In this document: positions 1-12,590 of the stretch, one piece after another
Layout of the letters: the number at the start of each line of letters is the position of its first letter
Numbering within the stretch: the first letter of the stretch is position 1
NCBI GenBank assembly: GCA_950022295.1
Contig: OX465598.1
Span: 8,804,001-8,868,000 of the forward strand
Length of the DNA: 64,000 nucleotides
Direction of reading: 5' to 3'
Origin: Bromus sterilis
Taxonomy: Eukaryota; Streptophyta; Magnoliopsida; Poales; Poaceae
Notes under the pieces: model-generated
Seen by the model: only the letters and a program-made list of their open reading frames with translations
What the model was told of the DNA's origin: nothing
Databases searched by the model: none
Made by a program: the position numbers and the translations under genes

Positions 1-1603
1 CACCAGGGCATCTGGGCCCCTGGTGGTGGCCCTCTGGCCCCACCTAGGTTCATCTGGAAGGTTCTTCTGCGCTGATTTTTTATCTGATTTTTCCCGAATT
101 TTTGGAGAACTTTTTATATGGGGGAAAACTGAAATAGAAAAACAACAGAAAACAGGAACTGGCACTGTGGTGCACTGAGTTAATAGGTTAGTCCAAATAT
201 GATCAAAAGTGTATGAAAGTGTATCTAGATCATAGCAATATCACACAAAACATGCATGGAGCAAGCAGAAATTATAGATACGTTTTGGACGTATCAACCG
301 GGGTCCCGTGATTTTCACTAGTGATGTCTCTCTCCCAAAAGACGATAAAAGTGCTAGCGAGGTAAACAAATCACAGTTGGGCAATTGACAGGATTATGAA
401 GGCACCACAATGCTAACTATGCTGCAAAGAAAGGAAGGGCTCAAAAGCAATGGGCAGTACGCCAAGGTAAGTAGACCGAAATCCATCTGCATCTATTACG
501 AATCATCCACCTTGAGATATCTATCCAGAACATCTCGCTGGTATTAAGTTGCGAATCCCACCCAAAGTGTAAACTCAAAGCAACAAACAACTGCATTAAA
601 AGAACTTTGCGTAAAGTAAACAATCCTTGCACCCGCAAGTACAAGCACCGTTGTTTTATCCCTGGTGGCAACAGCACATCCCCTAGTCTCATGTTTCTGT
701 CCCTCAAGCTAGACATCAAGGGGCTGAACCCACAATCGAGCATAACGCTCTCTCTTGGAGTTGCAAATAAAATACTTGGCCAAAGCAAATACCACAAAGG
801 AGAACATGCAAGAATTTACTCAAGAACAAAATATAAAGAGAAGAACCAAATATATTACTCATCACAATCTGAACATAGTCTCATAATCCATCAGATCCCA
901 ACAAACTCAGCATAGCAACAGCAGAAATTACATAGATGCCTCGATCATGTGAGGCAGCTCACGAGGACTCGAAAGTGGAAGCACAAAAGAGGGAGAGATA
1001 GATCACATAGCTACTGGTCACGGACCCATGGTCCAAGGGGAACTACTCATGGTACATACGGGAGGCGTCCATGGCTATGGATGGTCTCCCGTAGGGGGTA
1101 GCTTCTCCCGGCAGGGTGCCGGAGTAGCTTCTCCAGGCAGCCCCGATCTTGAAACGGCGGCGGCGGCGGAACAAAGGCGAGATCGCGAAAGAGGAGTTCG
1201 TCTTAGGGGTTTCCGTCACGGGGGGTAAATATAGGCGAAGGGGGGCGTCGAGGGGACCCACCAGGCAGCCAGGAGGCCTCCTGGCACGGCCTAGGGTGGG
1301 GCCGCGCCAGGGACCCTCCTGGCTCCCTGGTGGTGGCCCCCCTTCGCTTCTTTGGTGTTTTCGGAAGCTTCCGCGACGCTGATTTTTTATCTGATTTTCC
1401 TGGATTTTTTGGAGCACTTTTAATGGCCGGAAAACCTGAAATACAAAAACAGAAGAAAACAGCAACTGGCAGCTGGGTGCACTGGGTTAATAGATTAGTC
1501 CAAATATGTTCAAAAGTGTATGAAAGTTCAAGAAAAACATGGCAAAGTCACACAAAACAAGCATGGAGCAAGCAGAAATTATAGATACGTTTGGGACGTA
1601 TCA
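1..1603 (-). mobile_element. Non-autonomous LTR retrotransposon, one LTR cut by the window edge
   Basis: Two related blocks, roughly 60-296 and 1370-1603, share most of their sequence and both end on the plus strand in GACGTATCA, so each LTR starts TGATACGTC on the minus strand. The right copy continues back through a GC-rich stretch (1020-1370). The left copy is truncated by the window start. The roughly 700 bp between them contains no gag or pol reading frame, so the element would depend on proteins supplied in trans. The exact inner LTR ends and any target duplication could not be fixed. The short reading frames here have no recognisable domain and are treated as noise. Confidence 0.6.
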
Positions 1604-2058
1604 CCCCTCTATTAACTGAAGAACGAAAACAGAGGCATGAACACTGAATTATTCACGAGCTCCCCAGATCCTCCATAGCAATCGGCGGCACCCCGCCCAA
1701 ATTGGGGCCCAAATTGAGCTCCCAGGTTGCATCTAGAATCAATGTAGACTTTAAAACTTAATCCATTCCATCCCGAGATCTAACCCTTGCCATCCCTTCC
1801 TGATATTTTTTTCTCAAGCATTTCGCAAATTCGTGCCCAAGATTGCCATTGTCATCGGTCTTCTTCTCTGGGTGTGGGAAATCAGGGCAACTTGTGAGCG
1901 GCACTGGAACATAATGTTATCACTTTGAGTGCATGGTGGAGGAAGAAGACATTTGCGATAGGTCGCCGGAGAAGATAAAGATTGGGGAAAGGGGAAGCAA
2001 TGGGCGGCGGCGGGCAGATGGGCACTAGCGCGGCCGCTCGTCTCTACTAGCTGAAGAG
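1604..2058. other. Spacer without a recognised gene
   Basis: Between the LTR element and the minisatellite there is moderately GC-rich sequence with no reading frame, splice pattern or repeat terminus that I recognise. Confidence 0.5.
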
Positions 2059-2263
2059 GTGGGTCCCGCGTGTAAGTGGACAAGTGGTGGGTCCCGCATG
2101 TAAGTGAACAAGTGGTGGGTCCTGCGTGTAAGTGGACAAGTGGTGGGTCCCGCATGTAAGTGAACAAGTGGTGGGTCCCGCGTGTAAGTGGACAAGTGGT
2201 GGGTCCACGTTTAAGTGGACAAGTGGTGGGTCCCGTGTATAAGTGAACAAGTGGTGGGTCCAC
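2059..2263 (+). repeat. 28-bp minisatellite, about seven copies
   Basis: Seven head-to-tail units of about 28 bp, each with the core GTGGGTCCC followed by a GTAAGTGGACAAGTG-like tail. Units start near 2059, 2087, 2115, 2143, 2171, 2199 and 2226, followed by a partial eighth. Units alternate at a few positions (cgcgtg/cgcatg and tggaca/tgaaca), which suggests expansion of a two-unit block. The array opens repetitive antisense frames of PPLVHL/GPTTC type; these are by-products of the repeat. Confidence 0.9.
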
Positions 2264-3774
2264 CCACTACGAGCTAACGAGGGCATCGGTTGAGCTTAAG
2301 GGCCTTGTTGGGCCTGGGCTATTTACGTATTCAAAACTGTCGCACCGTAGACATTCTCGCGAACAACGTCGCATGCCTTCCAATTCGCGTGAAAAACGTC
2401 GCACAGAAGCTATAAACCCCTCCATTTATCATGTGTCGCATTTAATCATTTCACATCCATCTTGTCGGCCAACACGTGGAATCATTTAATCTCTCTTGGT
2501 CCCATGGCGCATTGACTCATTTTATTCATTTGTTAGGGGGCACTTTAATTCCTTAATTTTCTCTCCATTTTTCATGTGGCACGTTAGCTCCTTGCGTATG
2601 CATTTTTAATTTCTCTTAGGAATTTTCCACAATGATAATAAGCACTACATTATCCAAAAATGCCTAACGTAGACCGAGTTACACGTAGCCCTTTATTTTG
2701 AACAAGGCATAAAATATATTTACATTATCCAAAAAGTATTGAATTTTTTTATGAGTACACATACACATGTATATAACATATGCGCAAATTTTCATACCAT
2801 TATACTTTCACACGTGGCATATGAAAAAAAGACAAATATTTGATTTTAAATGGGCTTTTTGTTGTTGTTATTGGGCTGAAATTTTGTTTTTTTGTGTAGG
2901 ATGCATATTACAATATTTTCAAACGAAATTTGACATGTTTATATGGAATACATATAAGTTTCCACAGAATTGTTTTTGGATTTTTTCAAAACTTTTAAAT
3001 ATGTTTTACGATCTTTTCAAAATAAAGGGCTACGTGTAGCTCGGCCTCCAGAAATCCGCACTCCTACATTATCCCATTAATCAACTTATTAGGAATTCAT
3101 ATGATTACATCTCATAACATAATTATTCATGTGGTTGATTCGTGCGATGTCGACCTACCAAATAAGGAATTTTCCTTGATGATAATTCATAGGATATTAG
3201 TGCTCTCTAATATTCTGTGAATAAAAAACCATATGATTGATGATGATCCACCTAGTTTCGTGTTTTCTTCTAGCATTAATGGCGATTTTATGATCATTAT
3301 CTTGTCACCGTTAAGTGCATCAAGATTTCTTCATAAAACTATCTGAATAAATGTTATGAAGTGTGAATAATTCCTATGCGCGGGGGTGGGGGTACTCCAA
3401 TACAAAAGTTGATGTTTTGTATAGGTAAATCGACTTCATCACACGAAGGTTTTGGTTGGTAGTTTTTCTCTATTTATTTCATGCACCTCGAACATTAAGT
3501 TTAACAAGCCTTTGTAATAATCTATATCGTATGGCTCAACTGATATAAGACCATCTGACCCTATGGGGATGGATATGCTCGACCTATTTGTATCATGATT
3601 GAATAAATAAATTTATTTACCTCCGTATCTACTATGGCGCTGCCCTCAGCCAACCAATATAAGAAAAAATATTAACGAGGAAACACTATTTTATGTCAGA
3701 GCACAACACTTTTCGACAGTTCTTCGCACACAACTCACTAGTATCTTGATGGGTCTTGCCCGGCACCACGCAAG
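2264..3774. other. AT-rich intergenic DNA with dispersed-repeat fragments
   Basis: There is no gene. The 2400-2600 stretch (catgtgtcgcatttaatcat, then tggcgcattgactcattt) resembles pieces of the 740-bp repeat at 19825-26010 and of 31790-32000. The 3090-3200 stretch resembles 32050-32140. These are decayed members of one dispersed family. Confidence 0.5.
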
Positions 3775-4045
3775 ACATCTACAGAGGAAAATGTAGCCGA
3801 AATGAAGAATAACACATGGCAATTAGTGACCCTACCACAAGGTAAAAACACGATGTACCACAAATGGGCTTATCGCATTAAGAACTAGGGAAATGATTCT
3901 CTTTGCATATAAAGTATGTCTTCTTACTAAAGTCTAGAAACAACATTAAATTCTTAATTATCATGACGCTTAGACCTATTGTAAAATCTGCAACCATAAG
4001 ACTTTTCTTAGCCTCCGCAGCCTCCCAAGGATGATGTTTGTGTTT
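3775..4045 (+). pseudogene. Ty1/copia reverse-transcriptase relic
   Basis: Translation around 3790-3885 gives an EMKNNTWQLVTLPQGK...HKWAYRIK-like string, matching the start of the copia reverse-transcriptase domain (family pattern NNTWELVPLPKGK...KWVFRIK). Around 3985-4030 a second block reads PIVKSATIRLFLASAASQG-like, matching the conserved PVVK..TIR..LALAA block further into that domain. Stops and frame changes separate the blocks, so this is a dead fragment. It abuts the 3' flank of the response-regulator gene, where homology to the paralogue's flank stops near 4060. Confidence 0.6.
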
Positions 4046-5114
4046 TTTTTTTTTGCAGAACGCGTCAATTATGATGGTTATGGTAGAGGAAATTCATCTC
4101 AAACAATCATCAGGTTGTGAAAATGTCTATCATTCTCCATCCATGATTGCTTCCTCTCCGTTGAAATTCTACAATGAGAGAAAAGCGTTATTTTACTTCA
4201 CATGTACAACTCAGTAGTTCGTATGCAACACATATATGAATAAATGAGAGAAGTTCTTACTTCATTAATCATGCTAGAAAAAAAATCATCCATTGAGCAG
4301 GAATTGTTTTCATTCACTTGATCATTTCGCGGTTGCTGATCGAGTGTGCCTTCTTGCGTAGGAAGAATGCCAGCTGCATCCTCACCATCAGGCATCTGAG
4401 TCACTGCAATAAAATTGCATCTTTGAAGATCGGAAAGTGACGGAGTTGTCCTTCCACTGTTGACCATATGTGTATGTGTCAAGGAAGTTCTACTTGCACC
4501 AGGTGTAGAGTTAACTTTCAACATCATCCCTATTGAGCTTGTGTTCATTCCTATGTTGAATGGTGTCATTTGCTCACTGGAGCATGCCACTGATGTAGTG
4601 ATGCCCCCACCATTAACTATGTGAGATGGTGTCACTCGAGCATTACTATGTGTATTTACCATCCTTACAGAGCTTGGGTTGTTAGGTATGTTGATTGGAA
4701 TCATCTGCTCATTCAAGCCTCTCACTGATGTGGTGCTTCTTATGAATGGTGCCATTTCATTTTGCGGAGGCAACTGGCTAGATGAAACTGCATAGCTTCC
4801 TAGATGGTTGATCCTTGGGATGTCAACCTGTGATGGCACAATAGACCTCTTGCCACCACTTGCATAGCTTCCTTGATTGGGAGATGTTTTGATTTTGCTT
4901 GTCTCCAGCATCAGGTCACGAATGATGTTGACATAGGAATTACTAGAATTGTCTGATGGAAATTCATCTAAAATTCTCTCATTGGGTATGTTGTTGTATA
5001 GGCTGGCGGGATTGTTCCCCGGACTGGTGAATGTTCTCGCATCACGCGATTCTGGCACCACATACCCCGGCCTTCTACCACCATGGAGGAATGACCCCAT
5101 GTAGAAGTTCCTTT

Positions 5115-5690
5115 CACTACTGGAAAAATGAACTTTGCTGGCCCGTGTGCTCTTTGCCGAGTGCCAAAACGCGGCATACTCGGCAACTATCCATGTGTGC
5201 CGAGATCGCACAGAAACCACTCGGTATTCCTGCGGCACTCGGCATAGAGGTTATTTGCTGAGTACCCCGTCCACAATGCACTCGGCAAAGAAAACCGTCA
5301 CAGCAAACATCAATTCGGCACTCGGCAAAACGTACACTCGGCGAATAACCGTGCCACGTGTCCAGTGTTCCACTTGGGCGGAACGGTTGCAGACGTTTCT
5401 ATGTTTGCCGAGTGTTTTCATAACAGGACTCGGCACAGAAACAGCGCCAAAAATAGAATTCGTTCCCGCCATAAAAAACGTGCGAAACGTTTCAGTCTTT
5501 GCCGAGTGTATTTACACGAATACTCGGCAAAGATTTCGCACGATAAGTGTTCCCTTCGCGCCATGTGCTTCCAAAATATGCGAAAACTTCTCCTCTCCGC
5601 GGTCTTTGTTGCCTCCATGTGCATCCAATCTTTGCCGAGTGTATTTTGAGAATACTCGGCAAAGAGTTTGCGCGAAAAAATTTCTGGGTG
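5115..5690 (+). repeat. Left subterminal repeat region of CACTA-1
   Basis: About fifteen copies of the decamer-like motif tttgccgagt or its inverse actcggcaaa lie within 575 bp. In the En/Spm family such motifs are the binding sites of the smaller transposon protein. Several form direct/inverted pairs able to fold into short hairpins. Confidence 0.85.
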
Positions 5691-5899
5691 GCGGTGGCGA
5701 AGCAATGCGTGTAAACCGCCACGCCGTGAAGGTAAAGGTTTGCGTGCCGCCATTCGATTTCTTCGTGGGTTTTCGTGAGGCCGAGGCTAGCACTCTCATC
5801 CTTCATGCCAAACGCGCCCTCGTCATCAACGGTGAGACGCTCGCGGTGAGCCGCTAGCATCGCGGACATGGAGGGCAGTCATCGGGGACGTGGGAGCCC

Positions 5900-8395
5900 C
5901 AAGCCGTGAACAAGTTTCACTAAGCCCCATAATACTTGTTAGACGGAGAGGTGGCTCCGGGGCGCCTGAGTCACAACTAAATCATTGTGTGTCACTAGCA
6001 CAGCTATTTGAGGTTTCACGACGCTTCTTCGACATCACATGCTCAACAAGAAGATTCTGAACCTCGGGCTAGAGACACCGACATTGGACGAACCGGAGGG
6101 AATCTTGTGAAAACATGAGATTGGCTACTGTTCTACATGTGCCAATGGACTACCCAAACACAATAGAGCAACAAGTTTCACGGAGCTACCCCTTCCGGCG
6201 TGCCGGGGACGTGGTAGATCGAAAAAGTTTACCATTCGGTCAACCGGGTCCCATTTTCGACGAAGAGGGGGCTCCGGGAGCCGGAGTCATAACTAAATCA
6301 CTGTGTGTCACTAGCGCATGTAGTATGGTGATGTGGTAGGTTGTTAGGGCAAATATCCCTCTTTGAGGTGTCACGACACTTCTCCGACATCACTCGTTCA
6401 ACAGGAAGGTTCTGCACCTCGGGCTGGAAACACCGACATCGGACGAGTCGGAGGGAATATTGTGAAAACATGAGCTTGCCTACTATTCTACATGTGAAAA
6501 TGGACTACCCAAACACAATAGAGCAACAAGTTTCACTGAGCTACCCCATTCCGGCGCGATGGGGAGTTGACCATTCGGTCAACCGGGTCCCATTTTTTAC
6601 GAAGAGGGGGCTCTGGGGCGCCGGAGTCAGAACTAAATCATTTGTGTGTCACTAGCACATGTATTATGGTGGTGTGGTAGGTTGTTAGGGCAAATATCCC
6701 TCTTTGAGGTATCACGACGCTTCTCCGACATCACTGGTTCAACTGGAAGGTTCTGCACCTCAGGCTGGAAACACCGACATCAGACAAATCAGAGGGAATC
6801 TTGTGAAAACATGAGCTTGGCTACTGTTCTACATGTGACAATTGACTATCCAAACACAATAGAGCAACAAGTTTCACTGAGCTACCCCGTCTCGGCGCGA
6901 CGGGGACATGGTAGATCGAAAAGTTGACCATTCGATCAACCGGGCCCCGTTTTTTACGGGGAGGGGCTCCGGGCGCCTGAGTCACAACTAAATCACTGTG
7001 TGTCACTAGCACATGTATTATGGGTGTGTGGTAGGTTTTTAAGGCAAAGATGCATCTTTGATGTGTCACCGCTCTTCTCCGACATCACTCGCTCAACAGG
7101 AAGGTTCTGCACCTTGGGTTGGAAACGCCGATATCGGTCGAACCAGATGGAATCTTGTGAAAACATGAGCTTGGATACTGTTCTGCATGTGCCAATGGAC
7201 TACTCAAACACAATAGAGCAACAAGTTCCACTGAGGTACCCACTTCCGGCGCACCGGGGACGGGGTAGATCGAAAAAGTTGACCATTCGGTCAACCGGGT
7301 CCCATTTTCGACGTAGAGGGGGCTCCGGGGCGCCGGAGTCACAACTAAATCATTATGTGTCACTAGAAAATGTATTATGTTGATGTGGTAGGTTGTTAGG
7401 GCAAAGATCCCTCTTTGAGGTGTCACGACGCTTCTCCGACATCGCTCGTTCAACATGACGGTTCTGCACCTGAGGCTGGAAACACCGACATCTGACGAAT
7501 CAGAGGGAATCTTGTGAAAACATGAGCTTGATTATTGTTCTACATGTGACAATGTACTACCCAAACACAATAGGGAAACAAGTTTCACTGAGCTACCCCA
7601 TTCCAGCGTGACGGGGACGGGGTAGGTCGAAACAGTTGACCATTTAGACAACCGGCCCCGTTTTCGACGGGGAGGGGGCTACGGGCGCCGGAGTCACAGC
7701 TAAATCACTGCGTGTCACTAGCACATGTATTATGGGTGTGTGGTAGGTTGTTAGGGCAAATATCCCTCTTTGAGGTGTCAACACGCTTCTTCGACATCAC
7801 TTGTGCAACACGAGGGTTCTGCACCTCGGGTTGGAAACACCGACATCAGATGAATCAGAGGGAATCTTGTGAAAACATGAGTTTGACTATTGTTCTACAT
7901 GTCGAAATGGACTACCCAAACACAATAGAGCTACAAGTTTCATTGAGCTACCCCATTCCGACGTGACGGGGACGGGGTAGATCGAAAAAGTTGACCATTT
8001 AGTCAACCGAGCCCCATTTTCGACGGGGGGGGGGGGCTCCGGGCGCCGGAGTCACAACTAAATCACTGTGTGTCACTAGCACATGTATTATGGGTGTGTG
8101 GTAGGTTGTTCGGTCAAATATGTCCCTTTGAGGTGTCACCGCTCTTCTTCGACATCACTCGCTCAACAGGAAGGTTCTGCCCCTTGGGATGGAAACGCCG
8201 AGATCGGTCGAACCGAAGGGGATCTTGTGAAAACATGAGCTTGGATACTGTTCTACATGTGCCAATGGACTACCCAAACACAATAGAGCATCAAATTTCA
8301 TTGAGCTACCCACTTCCGACGCACCGGGGACGGGGTAGATCGAAAAAGTTGACCATTCGGTCAACCGGGTCCCGTTTTCGACGTAGAGGGGGCAA
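5900..8395 (+). repeat. 355-bp tandem satellite inside CACTA-1, seven copies
   Basis: The phrase around aaggttctgcacct recurs near 6051, 6405, 6747, 7101, 7457, 7813 and 8171, giving spacings of 342 to 358 bp. Each unit also contains a caacacaatagagcaacaag-like phrase and a gttgaccattcggtcaaccg phrase that is itself an imperfect palindrome. Many reading frames of 80-127 codons repeat with the unit (MSLAHVLW...); they are disrupted between units and have no domain, so I do not call them genes. Confidence 0.9.
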
Positions 8396-8399
8396 CGTT

Positions 8400-10260
8400 G
8401 GATAAATATAAATTTTATCTCCCGTTGCAGCGCACAAGCATTTGTGCTAGTCCATAACATAAAATAATTGAGAAAGACAAGTCGGGGTAAATAAAAAGTT
8501 AATAACTTACTTTGAGATATGTGTTAGCCAGTAGCCACCTATATAATAAGTTAATAACTTACTACATGAGAGTATTATTTTTTGCTTCTCTAAAATGAAC
8601 TAATATATGAACTTTAAGCTTTCCAAGGCCTACATAATGTTTGCACTATAATGTGTGGAAAATCATTTTTGTGAGCACAATGTATCACTTTAAAATAATT
8701 ATAATGCATTAAATAATATGAAACTTCTTTCCGTATTGTAGTTATAATATTTGTTGTCCTCCAACGTTTGAAGGTCACATGATATTTTATTTAGGAGAAA
8801 CAAATATCCATGCAGAAAAGCTTTTGCTAATGTATAAGACAAACAGAAATCAAGAAATCAATGATATCACAAATAGAAAAAAAATATCATGTGGGCACTC
8901 GGCGAAGGCTCATGCTCAGCAAAAATTTCCCCCCAAATCACCAGGAAAACGCCTCCTAGCCTCCAAAATATCCATTCTCTCCCGCGCCCTCTCCTCCCAA
9001 TCCGCCGCCGCCGCCGCCACAGCAGCCCCTCTCACGTCCGGCCACCTGCTCCCTCGCCCCCTGCCCCCTCCCTTCTGCCTGCATCCTCCTCCCTGGATCT
9101 CGCCCTGAGCCGCCGCCATGCTCCAGATCGAGCAGACCGCCGCCGGCGCCTCCGGCGGCCTGCGCTAGGCGCCTTCCTCTTCCCCGAGCTCGGTTACCTG
9201 TGCTGCTCGCCGCCGCCTCAGTTCCTCCGGCAGCAGCAGAGCGACGCCTTCCTTCCTTCCTCGAGCTGACGCAAAGCAACATCTTCCGTCCTTCAGCAGC
9301 AAGACAGCGCCACCACCCCTTCCTCCAGCATCCGGCGAGCTACTACTTCCCTTCCCCAAGTACTGGTGAGTGCGGCCACCCCTTACTCCAGCTGCCGGCG
9401 ACCCCCATGGCCATTTGCTTGCTGCTAAAGTCTGAACATTTTTGTTGCTCTACAGGACGTTTTTGCTAGGTGCTGCACTGCATTTTGGAGCAGAGGTTGC
9501 TGCTGGACTCACTAGATACATGTGTACTTGCTAGTTGCTACTTTCTTTGCTAATACAAAATACTTCCTTCTTGTATATAGTTATACTTGCTAATCTGAGA
9601 GCTATGAACTATGAGTGTTGATTGGTGTTTGTTTGTTTGTTATCTAGGAAAGTTGCAACTAGCAGGAACTAATTTCATTTGGTTGTTCTGTAACATATAT
9701 TATGCAAGTTTATTTGTGGACAGTAGGACTAATATGTACTGATTGGTGTTTGACTGTTTGCTAGCTAGCAAAGTAGCAACAAGTTGTTATGTACAATCTA
9801 TTATCTAAGTTTATTTATGGCTGCACAAGACTGCCAGTTTAGACATTGCACAAGTTTCTTGGATAATAGTCATTGTCCCCAATGTCTGAGTGGTTTGGCA
9901 GTGTGTGTGGTATTTTTAGTTGCAGTGCTAGTGCTAATACAATTTTCCTACTTGTTTGTTTTGTGCAGGACATAGATCGAGGTTGAGGCCGTGAGCGTTG
10001 TCGCGCGGCGGTGATTTGCTGGAGGAGCGTCCTCGATCTTCCTCATAGACAACCGGTCACGCTTCGAGGGTAAGAACCCACCGCCTCTCTCGCTCTCTAG
10101 TTTTTTTTTGTAGATCATGAAAACTAGTCGCGTTACCCTAGGCGTCTCCCGTTCGGAAGGGCTACGGTTATAAAGATTGCTCTTTGTATATTTTGTATAT
10201 ACAAAGACCTATATTTTTGTAACTGTGGCTGTTTCGAATTGTCCACGATTTTGGACAGCT
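8400..10260 (+). promoter_or_regulatory. AT-rich spacer and GC-rich leader before the CACTA-1 genes
   Basis: 8400-8880 is AT-rich without features. 8890-9400 is strongly GC-rich with CCGCCG runs and CTCTCC pyrimidine tracts, like a grass promoter/5' untranslated region. The next kilobase is AT-rich and intron-like, ending in tgtgcag at 9962-9968. I infer that the transcript of the TNP2 gene starts in the GC-rich part and that a leader intron follows. No TATA box was identified with confidence. Confidence 0.4.
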
Positions 10261-10464
10261 CGAGGATGTGTAGCTGTGTTTGTTTTCCATGTTCTACTCC
10301 TATCCGAGACATATTTCGGTGCCGCCTCCCCGTTGTTCTCCGAGTACACATTCTCTCGACCCCCGTGGTTGAGACGTGTATTAGGAGAACAGCGGGGAGG
10401 TGCTGCCGAAATCTGTCTTGGATAGGAGTAGACATGGAAAACAAACACAAGCTACACATCCTCG
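10261..10464. repeat. Long imperfect hairpin upstream of TNP2
   Basis: Arms 10261-10349 and 10376-10464 are inverted repeats of about 89 nt with roughly a dozen mismatches or single-base bulges. Both arms begin cgaggatgtgtagct when read outward. The loop is about 26 nt. A smaller hairpin (ctttgtata...tatacaaag) lies just upstream near 10181-10206. A transcript through this leader would fold into a near-perfect double-stranded stem about 125 bp before the TNP2 start at 10590. Confidence 0.85.
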
Positions 10465-10589
10465 GGTGGGATTAGGACCTATCTTTACCTAGTAGACATG
10501 TAGGACTGCATTCAATGCGTAAAAATTGTAATGTTGAAAATAATTGAAACAACTTGTTAAATTTGAAACATATATTGATCAGTGTGGAT

Positions 10590-12590
10590 ATGGAGGCCCG
10601 TGAGTGGATGTACAGTGGCCGACCCAGTGTGCACGAGATGACAGAGGAATGGGTTACAAAGACCAACCAGTTCTTGGAAATTGCATTTGCTAGAGTTGAT
10701 GATTCATCTGATGTTTGGTGCCCCTGTAGTCATTGCCGTAACATGACCGGGAAATCGAGGATAATCATTTCTGATCACCTTGGGAAGTATGGTTTTATGC
10801 CAAACTATTACCGTTGGGTGTACCATGGCGAGTCTCCTGAGCCTGTTCGCCGGAAAAAGAAGAAGAGGAAGGTGGCACCACGCACCGAGGATGCATCGAC
10901 CGATTTTGATACCGGTTTTGACAATATGTTAGATGACTTCACTAATGCACATGCACCTGAAAATCCAACCAGTGAGGGAGATGCCCCCGAGTATGCGGAG
11001 GAGAGCACGAAAGAGTTCTATGACACGTTGTTTGAGACACAGAAACCCCTGCACGAGCATACACAAGTTTCTCAACTTGATGCCATCGCCCGACTAATGG
11101 CGGCCAAAAGCCAGCACAATGCCCCCTGTGCAGTACCGCTGGATGTATTCAACCGAGAGAGAGCAGAAGAAGCTTCGAGAGAAAAGTACCAACAAATGTC
11201 GCGTCGAAGCATCCATATGTGAGGCAACCCTCAACGAGGAGGTGGCAAACTTCACGACAAAGTACTATCATGAAAGTCTGCCCACTCGTCATAATCCAGT
11301 TTCTCGGTACAATAATGACTCCAACCCCACGGATGCACCCGAGCTTAGCATACTCACAGGGCTCGGTGGCAGATCAAGTGGCGGGAAGCAAGAGCAAATA
11401 TACTCACATGAAAAGTGGATGGCTATTTTCTCGTGTGTCTTGAAGAACACGACAGAAGTAAAGCCCTACATTGAGTAAGTGCTCAACACATTCTTTTCGC
11501 AAGCTTTCATTCCCCAGTTTTTGTCTAACTCCGCTTCTTGTCGTTCCCACACTTAGGTTATTTGAGCAAGAAACCTGGAAACATCATCAAAGAGAACCTA
11601 CCTACGACGAGAAGTCGACCCTTTTTAAGAAGGGTGGGAAACGAGGCGGCGGTTTCATTAGTTGGTTCGCCGCAAAAGTAATCTCCTATCTTGTATGTTT
11701 TCTAGTGCGACACATTTTTAGGCGATCTTAGCTGGAACTAATACACCAAACTTCTCCTATTGAACTTGTAGGCTTTAACCGACAAGGAAATGAGTCCTGA
11801 GTTGAGGCAACTTGCCCGGGGCTTCACCTATTCTCTCAAGTCTTTTACATCTTACGATGTGAATGGGTATCGCTTCCATACCCGTTCTTACGATGAGAAA
11901 CGACCCAATCGGAAGACAAATAATTTCGAGGTCTTTACCAAGGCCGGTGGTGATTACTTCGGCATAGTCGAGGGAATGTATGAACTCGACTTCTCTTTTG
12001 GCACGAAGAACCCGGTTGTATTCAAATGTCATTGGTTCGATCCAACAAGAGTGAGACGAAATCCTGAAATTGGTTTGGTCGAAATTGAACGAGCATCCGT
12101 CTATGGGGGAGATGATGTCTATATCATTGCACAACATGCCACCCAAGTCTTCTATCTCCCCTACGCATGCAAAACTATGAAACGTCTTCAGGGGTGGGAT
12201 GTGGTGATCACGGTACCACCGTGTACTAGACCATCACCTCCGAACGATGACGATTACCACCAACGCATAAACCCCAACACATATGAGGGAGAGTTCTATC
12301 AAGACGATGGGCTAACCGGCGGGTTCACCATCGACTTGCCCACAATTGATGAAATGGAAGAAGAAGACGACGATGATGGCATGGGAGTCGATAATGGGCA
12401 AGGCGACGATCCAGCTGTTCTGAACTCTAAGGACGTGGAACTACTTGAACTTCTCCACTTACCCGATGTTGAAGAGCCGAGCGGTCCACCATCGAACTAC
12501 ATGGAAGAGTGGTGGTACAGTCGTGATAGCGATGATGATGATGATCCCGGTCCAAGTTATGATCCCAAGGATGTAGACAATGGGTTCTGA
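10590..12590 (+). pseudogene. CACTA TNP2-like transposase, catalytic core deleted
   Basis: The start at 10590 begins MEAREWMYSGRPS, the transposase-associated N-terminal domain, with its Cys/His pattern WCPCSHCRN, HLGKYGF and YRWVYHGE. It is followed by an acidic linker up to about 11118. The frame then jumps to one reading WMYSTEREQKKLREK...CRVEASICEATLNEEV, which in full-length TNP2 lies after the catalytic Transposase_21 domain. That domain is absent and the junction shifts the reading frame. Later exons (to 11474, 11557-11677, 11772-12590) have good GT/AG sites and encode the DUF4216-type C-terminal domain (YDVNGYRFHT, YGIVEG-like, FKCHWFDP, ATQVFYLPY) and an acidic tail. The gene cannot make an active transposase. 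Confidence 0.85.

Noticed and set aside
2059..2263. CRISPR-like appearance of regular repeats
   Set aside because: Repeats are contiguous without unique spacers, and the window is plant nuclear DNA.
1814..2286. Antisense frames rich in PPLVHL/GPTTC repeats
   Set aside because: They are translations of the 28-bp minisatellite and have no supporting start, domain or splice signals.
5900..8460. Series of reading frames of 80-127 codons with similar protein ends
   Set aside because: They repeat with the 355-bp satellite unit, shift frame between units and show no domain; they are products of the repeat.
10133..10475. Pairs of frames over the hairpin as genes
   Set aside because: They mirror each other because of the inverted repeat and carry no domain.
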